Below, piece after piece: positions 54,105 to 61,526 of a DNA stretch of 64,000 bases. This stretch comes from Amycolatopsis sp. A133 (GTDB taxonomy: Bacteria > Actinomycetota > Actinomycetes > Mycobacteriales > Pseudonocardiaceae): positions 310,001 to 374,000 of the forward strand of contig NZ_JAVHJU010000067.1 of the NCBI RefSeq assembly GCF_031082405.1, written 5' to 3'. A program made the translations under genes and the position numbers. Numbering within the stretch: the stretch's first letter is position 1; each line of letters starts with the position of its first letter. A model generated the notes under the pieces. The model ran no database searches. It was not told where the DNA came from and worked only from the letters and a program-made list of their open reading frames with translations.

Positions 54105-54140
54105 GAAGAGGCCCCCGGCTGCACCCCCGGGGGCCTCTTC
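54105..54140. terminator. Bidirectional hairpin terminator
   Basis: A perfect 14-bp stem (GAAGAGGCCCCCGG / CCGGGGGCCTCTTC) around an 8-base loop lies between two convergent genes and can serve both. Confidence 0.85.
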
Positions 54141-54149
54141 GCGTCTGGT

Positions 54150-54686
54150 TCAGTTCTTCTTGTCGGCGGGCGCCGGCGAAGGCGCCTTGCCGTTGGCCTG
54201 CGGGGTCGGCTTCGCCGCTTCGGCGGGCTTCGGCGCGGGCGGGGTGGCCTTCGGCGGCGCAGGCGCGACCGGCGGCTCCTGCTTCGAACGGAGGGCGTAG
54301 GCGGCACCGGCGCCGGCCACGACCAAGCCGAGCAGCCACGGCCACTTGCGACGGCTGCGGGTGCCCTTGGCGGCCGACTTGGCCTCGGACAGCGCGGCGT
54401 AGAAGTCCTTCTTCGCCGCCTTGAAGTCCTTCTTGCCACGGCGCTTCGAGTCGCCGGCCGCCTTCGCGGCCTTGATGGCGGCCTTCTTCGCCTTGCGACC
54501 CGGCTTGCGCAGCTCGGACAGGCGCGCGAGCGCCTCCTGGCGAGCGGCCTTCGAGCTCTTCTTGAGCTCCTTGCGGGTCAGATCCGTCTTCTTCGCGAGC
54601 TTCTGCTGCGCGCGCCGCCCCTGCTTGACACCCTCGGTGACGAGTTTGTCGGCGGTCTCGACGGCCTGGGCTGTCGCCCGGGACAT
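54150..54686 (-). CDS. Lys-rich single-pass membrane protein with Pro-rich tail
   Basis: The 178-residue protein has a highly basic, Lys/Ala-rich N-terminal ~115 residues (LAKKTDLTRKELKKSSKAARQ and KKAAIKAAKAAGDSKRRGKKDFKAAKK are examples), resembling the Lys/Ala tails of histone-like proteins. One transmembrane helix (about 121-137, WPWLLGLVVAGAGAAYAL) follows a basic RSRRK, then a Pro/Ala-rich end. If the basic part is cytoplasmic, as the charges suggest, it could bind nucleic acid at the membrane. No known family. ATG 54686 with GAGGTG upstream is preferred over GTG 54695. Confidence 0.7.
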   Translation of the reverse strand: MSRATAQAVETADKLVTEGVKQGRRAQQKLAKKTDLTRKELKKSSKAARQEALARLSELRKPGRKAKKAAIKAAKAAGDSKRRGKKDFKAAKKDFYAALSEAKSAAKGTRSRRKWPWLLGLVVAGAGAAYALRSKQEPPVAPAPPKATPPAPKPAEAAKPTPQANGKAPSPAPADKKN

Positions 54687-54776
54687 GGGCTTCACCTCAT
54701 CATTCGTTTTGACACTGCTCTGTTACCCGTAACCTATCGTGCCCCTTTTCCGCGCCGCCCGCCCGCAGATGGCACG

Positions 54777-55295
54777 ATGAGGTACGTGAAAGCTACGCTG
54801 CACACCAACCAGGGTGACATCCACCTGAACCTGTTCCCGGACCACGCGCCGAAGACGGTGGCGAACTTCGTGGGGCTCGCGGAGGGCACCAAGGAGTACT
54901 CCCAGCCGAACGCGGCGGGCACGAACTCCGGCCCGTTCTACGACGGTTCGATCTTCCACCGGGTCATCGACGGCTTCATGCTGCAGGGCGGCGACCCGAC
55001 CGGCACCGGTCGCGGCGGCCCCGGCTACAAGTTCGGCGACGAGTTCCACCCGGAGCTGCAGTTCAGCAAGCCGTACCTGCTGGCCATGGCCAACGCCGGG
55101 CCCGGCACCAACGGCTCGCAGTTCTTCATCACCGTGGCGCCGACCACCCACCTGAACTTCAAGCACACGATCTTCGGCGAGGTGGCCGACCAGGAGTCGC
55201 GCACCGTCGTCGACGCGATCGGCCGAACGTCGACCGGCCCGGCGGACCGCCCGCTGACCGACATCGTGATCGAAAAGGTCACCATCGAGCACTGA
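54777..55295 (+). CDS. ppiA: Peptidyl-prolyl cis-trans isomerase (cyclophilin)
   Basis: The 172-residue cyclophilin has the catalytic segment FHRVIDGFMLQGGDPTGTG, with Arg and Gln of the active site, and MANAGPGTNGSQFFIT. It speeds prolyl isomerisation of proteins. There is no signal peptide, so it is cytoplasmic. Position before the rhomboid and crgA genes matches ppiA (Rv0009). ATG 54777 or GTG 54786 may be the start. Confidence 0.95.
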   Translation: MRYVKATLHTNQGDIHLNLFPDHAPKTVANFVGLAEGTKEYSQPNAAGTNSGPFYDGSIFHRVIDGFMLQGGDPTGTGRGGPGYKFGDEFHPELQFSKPYLLAMANAGPGTNGSQFFITVAPTTHLNFKHTIFGEVADQESRTVVDAIGRTSTGPADRPLTDIVIEKVTIEH

Positions 55296-55332
55296 CGGCT
55301 TCTCGGCGACGGTTCGGTAGGTTGGTCTCATC

Positions 55333-56286
55333 GTGAACCAACCGCCGAACCCCGCCGCCGAACAAGCCGCGCTCCCCGGGTGCTGGTGGCACCCGAACCG
55401 CCCGACCGGACTGAGCTGTTCCCGGTGCGGGCGTCCGGCGTGCCCGGATTGCCTCCGCGAAGCACCCGTCGGCTTCCAGTGCACCGACTGCGTGCACGCC
55501 GGTAGCCAGCAGCAGCGCCGTCAGCACCGCGGCTACCAGGAAGCCGGCCTCGACGAGCGGACGGTCTTCGGGGCGCGCCTCTCCCAGTCGGTGCTCGTCA
55601 CCCAGGTCATCCTCGCGGTGAACGTCCTGGTTTACCTCTTCACGGTCTTCCAGGCCCAGAGCCTCGGCGACAACGACTTCTCGACCGCCTTCCAGCGCGG
55701 CAGCCTCTACGTCGCCGCGACCCTGGGCGACGACGAGTGGTGGCGGGTCCTGACCAACGGGTTCCTGCACTACGGGCCGATCCACGTCGCGGTCAACATG
55801 TTCTCGCTCTGGATGATGGGCCGGGCCCTGGAGCAGATCTGCGGCCGCGGCCGCTACCTCGCGCTCTACTTCATGTCGATGCTCGGCGCCTCCGCCGCGG
55901 TCCTGCTCTTCGACGAGCCCGGTTCCCGGACGGCGGGCGCGTCCGGGGCGCTGTTCGGCCTGATGGGCGCCTACGCGGTGATCGTGCTGAAGCTGCGGCT
56001 GAACCCGACCGGGCTGATCATCACCCTCGCCCTCAACGCGTTCATCACCTTCGGCATCCAGGGCATTTCGATCTACGCGCACCTCGGCGGGCTGGTGACC
56101 GGCGCGCTGGTCACGGTCGCCCTGCTCTACGCGCCGGAGGTCAACCAGGCGCGCTGGCAGGCCGTGGGACTCGCGATCATCACGCTCGCCATCATCGGCC
56201 TGCTGGCCTACCAGGGGAGCCGGTTCGGCGCGGCGACCTGCGGCTTCGTGCCGTACCGCGGCGTCCCGACCTACTTCTGCGTCTAG
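55333..56286 (+). CDS. Rhomboid intramembrane serine protease with N-terminal zinc finger
   Basis: The 317-residue protein begins with a cytoplasmic B-box-like zinc finger (CWWHPNRPTGLSCSRC, then CPDC and CTDC, about residues 17-56) and has about six transmembrane helices. The catalytic dyad is Ser204 in GASGALFG and His250 in YAHLGG. Rhomboids cut membrane proteins within the bilayer. The zinc finger could choose substrates or partners. GTG 55333 is the start. Its end overlaps the stop of the convergent PH-domain gene by 4 bp. Confidence 0.92.
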   Translation: MNQPPNPAAEQAALPGCWWHPNRPTGLSCSRCGRPACPDCLREAPVGFQCTDCVHAGSQQQRRQHRGYQEAGLDERTVFGARLSQSVLVTQVILAVNVLVYLFTVFQAQSLGDNDFSTAFQRGSLYVAATLGDDEWWRVLTNGFLHYGPIHVAVNMFSLWMMGRALEQICGRGRYLALYFMSMLGASAAVLLFDEPGSRTAGASGALFGLMGAYAVIVLKLRLNPTGLIITLALNAFITFGIQGISIYAHLGGLVTGALVTVALLYAPEVNQARWQAVGLAIITLAIIGLLAYQGSRFGAATCGFVPYRGVPTYFCV

Positions 56287-56717
56287 CTGCGCGCCCGAAG
56301 CGTGCTGAGGACGTCCAGGACGTCCCGCGGGTCTTCGCCGAGGTCCAGCCACCCGAAGACGTACAGCTGCTCGTCGTGCTCGATCTCGAGCGTGACGCCG
56401 TCGCGGCCCATCCGCCGGGTGGTGCGGAGCCGGGTGCGCGTCTGCGCCCACGGCAGCCGCTGCGTGCCGCTCAGCGTCCGGGCGACCAGGCCGTCGGCGT
56501 CGGCGGCCAGCCTCGGCCGGACGACGGTGGCGTGCCCGGCGAACGCGCCGACGGCCGCGGCCGCCAGCGCGAACAGCACCAGCCCGCCGCGGTCGCCGCT
56601 CAGCGCGGCGGCCACCACGCCGGCCAGCAGCAAGGCGGTGACCGCCCAGGCCGATACCACAACGGCCGGACGGGGCGCCCAAGAGGTGGGGTAGTTATCC
56701 ACAGGGGTTATCCACAC
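56283..56717 (-). CDS. PH-domain membrane protein (Rv0010c type)
   Basis: The 144-residue protein has two hydrophobic helices (about 18-38 and 46-63) and then a PH-like domain (GLVARTLSGTQRLPWAQTR ... LYVFGWLDLGEDPRDVLDVL). It matches the gene next to crgA in mycobacteria (Rv0010c). Function unknown. The start codon lies in a run of DnaA boxes: GTG 56717 or GTG 56702 are possible, neither with a Shine-Dalgarno, so a leaderless mRNA is possible. Confidence 0.82.
   Translation of the reverse strand: MWITPVDNYPTSWAPRPAVVVSAWAVTALLLAGVVAAALSGDRGGLVLFALAAAAVGAFAGHATVVRPRLAADADGLVARTLSGTQRLPWAQTRTRLRTTRRMGRDGVTLEIEHDEQLYVFGWLDLGEDPRDVLDVLSTLRARS
56695..56716 (+). promoter_or_regulatory. Tandem perfect DnaA boxes at the PH-domain gene start
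   Basis: TTATCCACA occurs perfectly at 56695-56703 and 56708-56716, 13 bp apart and in the same orientation, at the PH-domain start and just downstream of the crgA stop. This is about 26.5 kb from oriC. Confidence 0.6.
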
Positions 56718-56772
56718 TGGGGATGAGTCACACCGCTGTAATTCGACGTCAAGCCGCCAATTGGAGTAATAA

Positions 56773-57039
56773 TCAGCGCCAACGCATAGTCATGAGCAGA
56801 CCCGCGATCATCAGCGCGAACCCGCCGGCGAAGTTCCAGTTGCCCAGGTCGGCCATCCAGGAGATCTTGTCCCCGGCGATGTAGTTGACCAGCAGCCACA
56901 CCAGGCCGAGCAGCATCAACCCGAACATCGGGATCTTCCAGGCGAGGCCGGTCGGGCCTGCGGCCCGCACCTTCACCGGCGTGCGCCGGTCGGCAGGCGG
57001 GGTGTAAGCGGTCTTCTTGCGGACCTTGGACTTGGGCAT
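56773..57039 (-). CDS. crgA: Cell division protein CrgA
   Basis: The 88-residue protein has the CrgA start MPKSKVRKKTAYTPP, a short basic loop and two transmembrane helices. CrgA helps place and stabilise the divisome in actinobacteria (links FtsZ, FtsQ, PBPs). ATG 57039 with GAGGAACAC upstream; an open frame to 57120 is not coding. It sits between the sortase and PH-domain genes as in mycobacteria. Confidence 0.94.
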   Translation of the reverse strand: MPKSKVRKKTAYTPPADRRTPVKVRAAGPTGLAWKIPMFGLMLLGLVWLLVNYIAGDKISWMADLGNWNFAGGFALMIAGLLMTMRWR

Positions 57040-57225
57040 CGTGTGTTCCTCGCGGTGCTCTTCGGGCTCGTCTGGTGGCGACGTCCCGCTGAGGGTGCGC
57101 AACCGGCGCCACGTGCACACGTTAACGTAAACGACCGCAGGAAAGCAGCGGCCAGGAGTGGTCGGATTTCCCGGACCGTGACAACGGGGTCACCCAGGGT
57201 TCGACGCGGCTTGAGAGGAGCTTGC

Positions 57226-58308
57226 GTGGCTACGCGCGAAGGACCGGAAGACGACCGGCGCAGATACCCCGGGCACGGTCAGCCCACGCCGCAACGCCGT
57301 CCCCTCACGCCCCCGCACGGCCAGGTGCCGCCCCGCCAGCCCCAGCGCGGCCCCCAGGGCCAGCCGCCGCGGCGTCCGCCGGGCCCGCCGCCCCGCCGCT
57401 ACACGACCCCGCCCCCGCCACCCGGCGCGAGCGAGGAGACCGTCATCATCGCCCCGGTCGGGAAGGGCGGCGCGGCGACCAAGGAGAAGCCCGCCCCGGC
57501 CCCGCTCGGCAAGGGCGGCGTCGCGATCCGGACCGCCGGCGAAGTCCTCATCACGCTAGGCCTGGTCGTGCTGCTGTTCATGGTCTACGAGCTCTACGTG
57601 ACCGACCTGTTCTCGGCGGGCAAGCAGTCCGAGGCGAGCGACCAGCTCGACGGCGAATGGGCGCACGACCGCACGCTGCACCCCGAGCTGATCGACGGCA
57701 AGGCGTTCGCCCGCATCCACATCCCCAGCTTCGGCGTCGACTACAACTTCACCATCCAGGAGGGCACCGACGACACCGCCCTGGAAGTCGGCCCCGGCCA
57801 CTACAAGGGCACGGCGCTGCCCGGCGAGCCCGGCAACTTCGCGGTGGCCGGCCACCGCGTCGGCAAGGGTGCCCCGTTCAACGACCTGGACAACCTCTCG
57901 TCTTGTGACCAGATCGTGATCGAAACCTCGACCGACTTCTACATCTACAAGGTCCTGCCCTACGACGACGAGGTCCAGGACTGGGCCGGCGGCAAGGGCG
58001 CCGACCCGAAGTGCAAAGGCGTGTCGACCCTGCGCGACGGAGGGCCCGAGGACGGCGGTGCGTACAGCGAGACGTTCGGCCGCAAGGTCGTGCTGCCCAG
58101 CCAGGGCACCGCGGTGAACCCGGTCCCGTACAAGGGCGCCGACGTGCTGCCGAAGGCCCAGCAGGCCGCGCTGCTCACGCTCACCACGTGCCACCCCCAG
58201 TTCTCCGCCAAGGAGCGGCTCATCATCACCTCGGTGCTGACCCAGCAGGTACCGAAGAACCAGGTCAAGGACTACGGCGACCTGCTTTCGAAGATCGGGG
58301 AGGCCTGA
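57226..58308 (+). CDS. Class E sortase
   Basis: The 360-residue protein has a cytoplasmic Pro/Arg/Gly-rich N-terminus (~100 residues), a transmembrane helix (GEVLITLGLVVLLFMVYELYV) and a sortase beta-barrel with His210 (AGHRVGKG), Cys322 (LTLTTC) and Arg331 (KERLII), the complete catalytic triad. Class E sortases anchor proteins to peptidoglycan at LAXTG-type signals. No substrate or pilin gene is nearby. GTG 57226 follows GAGAGGAG. It is coupled (TGATG) to a tiny membrane-protein gene. Confidence 0.9.
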   Translation: MATREGPEDDRRRYPGHGQPTPQRRPLTPPHGQVPPRQPQRGPQGQPPRRPPGPPPRRYTTPPPPPGASEETVIIAPVGKGGAATKEKPAPAPLGKGGVAIRTAGEVLITLGLVVLLFMVYELYVTDLFSAGKQSEASDQLDGEWAHDRTLHPELIDGKAFARIHIPSFGVDYNFTIQEGTDDTALEVGPGHYKGTALPGEPGNFAVAGHRVGKGAPFNDLDNLSSCDQIVIETSTDFYIYKVLPYDDEVQDWAGGKGADPKCKGVSTLRDGGPEDGGAYSETFGRKVVLPSQGTAVNPVPYKGADVLPKAQQAALLTLTTCHPQFSAKERLIITSVLTQQVPKNQVKDYGDLLSKIGEA

Positions 58309-58463
58309 TGTACGCCTGGATCTGGGGAAAGCTGCCCGGTCCGTTCGCGGCGAAGCTGACGATCTCGGTCGTGCTGGTGCTCGGCGTGATCGCGCTGCTG
58401 ATGTTCGTTGTGTTCCCCTGGCTGGAGCCGCGGCTGTGGTTCAACGAGGTCGCGGTCAACTGA
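58308..58463 (+). CDS. 51-residue single-helix membrane protein
   Basis: ATG 58308 overlaps the sortase stop (TGATG), so it is translationally coupled. The protein has one transmembrane helix (KLTISVVLVLGVIALLMFVVF), a Trp-rich beginning (MYAWIWGKLPG) and end (PWLEPRLWFNEV). No known family. It could partner the sortase. Its 3' end overlaps the LLM oxidoreductase start by 28 bp. Confidence 0.8.
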   Translation: MYAWIWGKLPGPFAAKLTISVVLVLGVIALLMFVVFPWLEPRLWFNEVAVN

Positions 58464-59449
58464 GGTTCGGCGTCTTCCTGGTCAGCGGCCGGTTCCCCGG
58501 CCAGGCGGACGGCGACGTCCTCCGCCGGTCGGTGCGGGCCGCCGAGCTGGCCGAAGCGGCCGGCTTCGACGACGTCTGGTTCGCCGAGCACCACTTCATG
58601 CCCTACGGCGTCTGCCCCTCCGCGCTCACCCTCGCCGCGCACGTGCTCGGGCGGACGTCGCGGATCGGCGTCGGCACGGCGGTCAGCGTCCTGTCGACGA
58701 CGCACCCGGTCGCGCTGGCCGAGCAGTGGGCGATGCTCGACGCCGTCTCCGGGGGACGGCTGCGGCTCGGCGTCGGCCGGGGTGGCCCCTGGCAGGACCT
58801 CGAGGTCTTCGGGACGGGCCTGGACCGCTACGAGACCGGTTTCGAGGAGACCCTCGACGTCTTCCTGCGCGCCACCACCGGCCGCGTCGAAGCCCGAGGG
58901 AGGCACTTCGCCTTCCGCGAGGTGCCCGTGGTGCCGGCGCCGGAACGGCGGCCGGACGTCGTCGTCGCGTGCGGTGGGCCGAAGTCGGCCGCCGTTCGCC
59001 AAGCCGCGGACCGGGATTTGCCGCTGCTGCTCGGTCTGCACGCCGACGACGAGGAAAAAGCCAAGACCGTCGCCGCCTACGGGAAACCGGCGGACCACGT
59101 CTCGACCGTGCTTTGCCAAGTGGGCGACGCCGAAGTGGTGCAGAAAGCCCTGCCCGGGTGGCTGGAGGACGGGCTCGGCGCGCACGTCACGGTCGACGGG
59201 CGGCCCGGCCCCGGCCGGGATCCGGTCGAATACACCGAACGGCTCTGCGCGATTCACCCGGTCGGCGACGCGGCCCACTGCGTCCGGACGCTGGAAACGA
59301 GCCTCCGGCGCACCGGCGTCTCCCACGTGCTGATGCTCGTGGAAGCGTCGGGTACGCCGGAGGGCACGTTCGCGAACATCGCGCGGATCGGCACCGAGGT
59401 GCTGCCCGCGCTGCGGGCTAGCAGTCCCGCAGTTCCGGGCTCTGGTTGA
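58436..59449 (+). CDS. LLM-class flavin-dependent oxidoreductase
   Basis: The 337-residue protein is a luciferase-like monooxygenase-fold TIM barrel (FGVFLVSG at the start, FDDVWFAEHHF, GVGTAVSVLSTTHPVALAE, GGRLRLGVGRGG). Many actinobacterial members use F420 or FMN. GTG 58436, inside the previous gene, is the only start near the family N-terminus. It converges on the SCO5389-type gene with a 32-bp overlap. Substrate unknown. Confidence 0.87.
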   Translation: MVQRGRGQLRFGVFLVSGRFPGQADGDVLRRSVRAAELAEAAGFDDVWFAEHHFMPYGVCPSALTLAAHVLGRTSRIGVGTAVSVLSTTHPVALAEQWAMLDAVSGGRLRLGVGRGGPWQDLEVFGTGLDRYETGFEETLDVFLRATTGRVEARGRHFAFREVPVVPAPERRPDVVVACGGPKSAAVRQAADRDLPLLLGLHADDEEKAKTVAAYGKPADHVSTVLCQVGDAEVVQKALPGWLEDGLGAHVTVDGRPGPGRDPVEYTERLCAIHPVGDAAHCVRTLETSLRRTGVSHVLMLVEASGTPEGTFANIARIGTEVLPALRASSPAVPGSG

Positions 59450-59810
59450 GCAGCTGGCCGCGCGGGGAGACGAACGCGCGGTAGCGGTCACCCGCCACTT
59501 CCGACTGGCGGAACACCGCGACCCGGTGGCAGTTCTGGAACGCCAGCTTGACGCCGAAGTGCCGCTCGAGGCCGCCGCGGATCGCGTCCGAGGCCAGCGC
59601 CCGCAGCAGCTGCCCGCGGGCGGCCTCGCTCGGCGGCGGCGTCTCGTTGTCGGCGAAGCCGTCCGCCGCGCCCTCGGCGTCGGCGATGACGCCGGTGATG
59701 ACCTCCCAGGCGTACGGCAGGGATTCCTTGACGCAGGTGACGAACTCGGCGTCGGTGACCTCTCCGCGCTCGGCCTTCTCCAGCAACGCGGGTGACACGT
59801 CCAGGGACAT
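59418..59810 (-). CDS. SCO5389 family protein
   Basis: The 130-residue protein begins MSLDVSPALLEKAERGE and ends RGQLLNQSPELRDC, the conserved ends of the SCO5389 family of actinobacteria, with the internal ARGQLLRALASDAIRGG and FGVKLAFQNCHRVAVF. Function unknown; the C-terminal Cys is conserved in the family. ATG 59810 has TGGAGG upstream. It overlaps the convergent LLM gene by 32 bp. Confidence 0.88.
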   Translation of the reverse strand: MSLDVSPALLEKAERGEVTDAEFVTCVKESLPYAWEVITGVIADAEGAADGFADNETPPPSEAARGQLLRALASDAIRGGLERHFGVKLAFQNCHRVAVFRQSEVAGDRYRAFVSPRGQLLNQSPELRDC

Positions 59811-59910
59811 CGAACCTCCAGTTTGAGCAGGGCCACCCTCTTGGCTACCGGCCGGGTGGCCCGGCCACAAGAGAAAACGATGATCATCACCACTTTGGCG
59901 CAAGGCCCGG

Positions 59911-60645
59911 TCACTCCCAGCGGAAGAGCTTCGCCGCCAGCACCGTTCCGAGCACCGCGAAGGCGGCGAGCGCGGCCAGCTGCAGCGGCTGTACGCCGGT
60001 CCCGACCCAGGCGTCTTGCAGGGCCTGCGAGCCCGGCGGCACGTAGTCGCCGACCCGGCGGAGGACCTCCGGCAGCAGCGGCCTCGGCAGGTAGACGCCG
60101 CCGAAGAACATGATCGGCACGAACGACACCATCGCGAGCCCGCCCGCGCTCTTGGCCGTGCGGGCGATCGAGGCGGTGACCAGGCCGAGCGCGAACATCG
60201 AGACGACCCCGAGCACCAGCGTCAGGAGGAAGACCAGCGGGTGCTTGGGCATCGGCACGTCGTAGACCGCGTCGGCCAGGCCGAGGACGAGCCCGATGCC
60301 GGCCAGTGCGACGACCACGTGGATCAGCAGCTGCGCGCCCAGCAGGTTCGCCGGGTGCGCCGGGGTCGTGGCCAGCCGCCGCAGCACGCCCTGCTCGCGA
60401 TAGGTGGCCACGGCGCCCGGGATCGACTGCAGCGCGAGCGCGGCGAGGGTGACGACGATCAGCGACGGCACCCAGGCATCGATGAACCGGTACCCGCCGG
60501 CCGCCTCGCTGGGTTCTGTCATGCCCGGGATGGCGCCGATGCCCAGCAGCAGGGCGGCCGGCAGCAGGATGCCCACCACCGCCATCAGCGGCGAGCGGAG
60601 GAACAGCTTGGTCTCGGTGGTGGTGATCTTGGCGAAGGTGTTCAC
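59911..60645 (-). CDS. ABC-2 type transporter permease
   Basis: The 244-residue permease starts at GTG 60645, overlapping the ATPase stop by 4 bp (GTGA). It has six hydrophobic segments, the first LMAVVGILLPAALLLGIGAI, and an ABC-2 signature with FGGVYLPRPLLPEVLRRVGDYVPPGSQAL (its two halves are FGGVYLPRPLLP and YVPPGSQAL). Exports an unknown compound with the ATPase encoded upstream. Confidence 0.88.
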   Translation of the reverse strand: MNTFAKITTTETKLFLRSPLMAVVGILLPAALLLGIGAIPGMTEPSEAAGGYRFIDAWVPSLIVVTLAALALQSIPGAVATYREQGVLRRLATTPAHPANLLGAQLLIHVVVALAGIGLVLGLADAVYDVPMPKHPLVFLLTLVLGVVSMFALGLVTASIARTAKSAGGLAMVSFVPIMFFGGVYLPRPLLPEVLRRVGDYVPPGSQALQDAWVGTGVQPLQLAALAAFAVLGTVLAAKLFRWE

Positions 60646-61355
60646 CGGGCACTCCTCGTGAGCGAGACGAACGCGTCGTCCAAAGTGGATGCTCCGGCCG
60701 CGGCGCGGAGCTCGGCCGGGGTGCCGGTGGCGACCACGCGCCCGGCGTCGAAGATCGCGACGCGGTCGCAAAGCCGTTCGGCCTCGTCCATGAAGTGCGT
60801 GACGAGCAAGACGGTGACGCCGGTGGCGCGGACGCCTTCGACGAGCCGCCAGGTTTCGCGGCGGGCGTGCGGGTCGAGCCCGGTGGTCAGCTCGTCGAGG
60901 ATCGCCAGCTCGGGGCGCCCCACCAGCGCCAGCGCGATCGACACGCGCTGTTTCTGGCCGCCGGAGAGCTTCCCGAAGTAGCTGCGGGCGTGCTCGCGCA
61001 GGTCGAGCTGGTCGAGCAGGACGTCGACGTCGGCCGGCGACGGGTAGAAGGAGGCGAACAGTTCCAGCGCTTCGCGCACCCGCAGCTTCGCGGGCAGCTG
61101 GCTTTCCTGCAGCTGGACGCCGACACGGCGGGTCAGCGCCGCGCGTTCGGTCTCCGGGTTCAGGCCGAGCACGGAGATCGTGCCGCCGTCGGCCCGGCGG
61201 AGTCCTTGGAGGCATTCGACGGTGGTGGTCTTCCCGGCGCCGTTCGTGCCGAGGATGCCGAAGATTTCGCCGCGCTCGACGGTGAACGAAACGCCGTCGA
61301 CCGCGACCCGGGTGCCGTAGCACTTGCGGAGGCCGGTGACTTCGATGAGGGGCAT
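60642..61355 (-). CDS. ABC transporter ATP-binding protein
   Basis: The 237-residue ATPase has Walker A GTNGAGKTTTVE, the signature LSGGQKQRVSIALAL, Walker B LAILDELTTGLD (Glu at DELT as in typical ABC-2 ATPases) and H-loop VTHFMDEAE. It starts 171 bp from the divergent histidine kinase gene, which with its response regulator probably controls the exporter, a common arrangement. Confidence 0.92.
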   Translation of the reverse strand: MPLIEVTGLRKCYGTRVAVDGVSFTVERGEIFGILGTNGAGKTTTVECLQGLRRADGGTISVLGLNPETERAALTRRVGVQLQESQLPAKLRVREALELFASFYPSPADVDVLLDQLDLREHARSYFGKLSGGQKQRVSIALALVGRPELAILDELTTGLDPHARRETWRLVEGVRATGVTVLLVTHFMDEAERLCDRVAIFDAGRVVATGTPAELRAAAGASTLDDAFVSLTRSAR

Positions 61356-61526
61356 GGCTACGAAGCTACGAACCCGCGGCCGCGTCCGGAATGACGCTGA
61401 AACCCCAGCTCAGGTAGCGTTTTGCTGAAGCGGGGGTGGGGCTGGGCCCACCCCGTTCGGGGGGCTGCGGGCAGTGCGCGATCCGGCGTCGGTCGGCGAG
61501 GATCCTCGGGGGAAGGGAGGTGCCGG

